Below, piece by piece: positions 15,194 through 16,342 of a stretch of DNA of 16,342 bases. Below the pieces are notes generated by a model. The model saw only the letters and a program-made list of their open reading frames with translations, did no database searches and was not told the origin of the DNA. The first letter of the stretch is position 1, and the number at the start of each line of letters is the position of its first letter. Source of the stretch: JACQBY01 sp041486115. Its GTDB lineage: Bacteria > Nitrospirota > Nitrospiria > JACQBW01. Where the stretch lies: positions 1 to 16,342 of the forward strand of contig JBGPKT010000049.1 in the NCBI GenBank assembly GCA_041486115.1, written 5' to 3'. The position numbers and the translations under genes were made by a program.

Positions 15194-15253
15194 TCTTTGA
15201 TCTCCGGATTACGTTTCTATAAATAACAGGTGATTGATATGATTCCTGAAAAC

Positions 15254-16342
15254 TTATCTTTTTTTGGCCAGCCAGAGGGAAGGATCCACGGCGCTTCCGC
15301 CATGCCGAATCTCAAAATAAAGATTCCGCTCTTCCGAGTACCCCGTCTCCCCGATCTCTCCGATCACTTGATTCTGCCCCACCTTTTCTCCTGCTCCGAC
15401 CATGAGTTTTGAAGCATGCGCATATAAGGAGTAATAGCCTTCGCCATGGTCAATGATAATCAGAAGCCCGTAGCCTTTAAACCAATCTCCATAAACGACT
15501 ACCCCGTCATAAATAGACCGGATGGTGTCATTATCGGCCGGCTTGATCTCCCACCCCTTTTTATAAACATAAAAATCAAATTTTGGATGTTTCTGACGGC
15601 CATAGGCACCGACAACTTTTCCGGAAGCAGGCCAGGGAAGCTTCCCTTTTTCGCTTAAAAATCCGGATCGGGCAGAGGGATGCTGCTGTAATTGTCTCAT
15701 AAGTTCCTGGACTTTTAAAGTGGATTCTTCCAGTTCCTTAATGGCTTGGCCGGCCAGCTCCTTTTCAACACGGACTTTTGCCAGAAGGATATTTTTATTC
15801 ATCTTCTCGTTTTGGAGAACTTCCATATGATCGGAGGCTTGTTGTTTCATTTCGACGATTTCCCTCCTTTTCCTTTCCAGCAGATCCTCCTTCTCTTTTA
15901 AAACAAGCATTCCCTCATGATATTCTTTTAATATCGCCATATCATTTCTGGAGATTTCAAACATGGAATGGATCCGTCCCATTAAATCCTGGTAATTTCT
16001 CCCGCCGGCAAGAAGGAGCAGATCTCCCATCTTATCTTCTTTATAAATCCGCCGGATCCGGGCATTCATGATGACTTTGTTTTCGTCGTTCTTTTTTCTG
16101 GAATTCTCAATCTGTTGGTTGATTAAGGCAATATCCTTATCAATTTGCTTGATACTCCGCTCCTTGCTCCGGAGCTCTTTTTTTTCATCGATCCATTTTT
16201 TATCGATTTTTTCGAATTCATTTAAAATTGAAAACTCATTTTTTTTTATTTCCTTCTCTATTTTTCTTTTTTCAGAAAGCTCTTTTTTGAGTCTTTCCAG
16301 TTCTCCTTTCTTTTTTGTAAGAGATTCCGAAAATGAGAATGA
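15254..16342 (-). CDS. envC: EnvC-like murein hydrolase activator, degenerate M23/LytM domain (5' end missing)
   Basis: The frame is open to the right edge of the window (91 further codons upstream of ATG 16069), so the N terminus, probably including a signal peptide, is outside. The visible 362 residues are a long Lys/Glu-rich coiled coil (about 16342-15680) followed by a LytM fold: GKLPWPASGKVVGAYG ... GYGLLIIIDHGEGYYSLYAH ... NLYFEIRHGGSAVDPSLWL. Active M23 peptidases need an HxxxD zinc motif and an HxH. Here the first is replaced by a KKGWEI region with no His/Asp pair, and HLHFEI has become NLYFEI. Only the YAH motif remains. This is the pattern of E. coli EnvC, which activates amidases AmiA/B at the septum instead of cutting itself. 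ctpA follows after 60 bp. ftsE/ftsX, the usual partners, would lie beyond the edge if present. Confidence 0.88.
   Translation of the reverse strand, partial: SFSFSESLTKKKGELERLKKELSEKRKIEKEIKKNEFSILNEFEKIDKKWIDEKKELRSKERSIKQIDKDIALINQQIENSRKKNDENKVIMNARIRRIYKEDKMGDLLLLAGGRNYQDLMGRIHSMFEISRNDMAILKEYHEGMLVLKEKEDLLERKRREIVEMKQQASDHMEVLQNEKMNKNILLAKVRVEKELAGQAIKELEESTLKVQELMRQLQQHPSARSGFLSEKGKLPWPASGKVVGAYGRQKHPKFDFYVYKKGWEIKPADNDTIRSIYDGVVVYGDWFKGYGLLIIIDHGEGYYSLYAHASKLMVGAGEKVGQNQVIGEIGETGYSEERNLYFEIRHGGSAVDPSLWLAKKR

Noticed and set aside
15254..16342. Active M23 endopeptidase
   Set aside because: The HxxxD and HxH zinc motifs are missing; an activator role is more likely.
1..16342. CRISPR arrays, tRNA/rRNA genes, transposases, phage or defence genes
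   Set aside because: No regularly spaced repeats, tRNA-like cloverleaf or matching protein motifs were seen on either strand.

Overview
The window reads as ordinary chromosomal backbone of a Gram-negative-type bacterium. It has a periplasmic CtpA protease, an EnvC-type amidase activator, and an HrcA/CIRCE-controlled groESL operon. Gene content and protein style suggest a Nitrospirota- or deltaproteobacteria-like lineage. That placement is inference from recollection of similar proteins; there is no rRNA here to confirm it.

Layout. Left arm, all on the + strand: carB (5' end outside the window), greA, a SAM hydrolase (DUF62), miaB and an MtaB-type methylthiotransferase. These are tightly packed, with 22 bp between carB and greA, 4-bp overlaps at greA/SAM hydrolase and miaB/mtaB, and a likely extra promoter before miaB. 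Three of these genes (greA, miaB, mtaB) appear to start with TTG. Middle (6771-8140): an AT-rich, gene-poor zone. It holds a cluster of DnaA-box-like 9-mers, a TrkA-C/coiled-coil gene broken by one in-frame TAA (- strand), and a very good candidate dif site at 7779-7806. A response regulator with a degenerate HD-GYP domain (+ strand, own promoter) follows. Right arm, all on the - strand: trxA-recN, groS-groL with a perfect CIRCE, and envC-ctpA (envC runs off the right edge).

The two gene arms face each other across the dif candidate, as expected at a replication terminus where genes are co-oriented with forks. This is the most useful single interpretation of the window.

The second notable structure is a short palindromic repeat family found three times: in the last codons of greA, as an in-frame insertion between two domains of MtaB, and in the 5' leader of groESL between CIRCE and the ribosome binding site. 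It behaves like a small palindromic element that tolerates insertion into coding sequence. A different element, with ends like the widespread GTCATTGCGAG repeat, lies between groL and trxA.

Functional themes are pyrimidine/arginine precursor synthesis (carB), transcript rescue (greA), SAM turnover and tRNA A37 thiomethylation (SAM hydrolase, miaB, mtaB), signalling, DNA repair (recN), thiol redox (trxA), protein folding (groESL) and envelope/septum processing (envC, ctpA). I see no CRISPR, tRNA, rRNA, transposase or phage genes.
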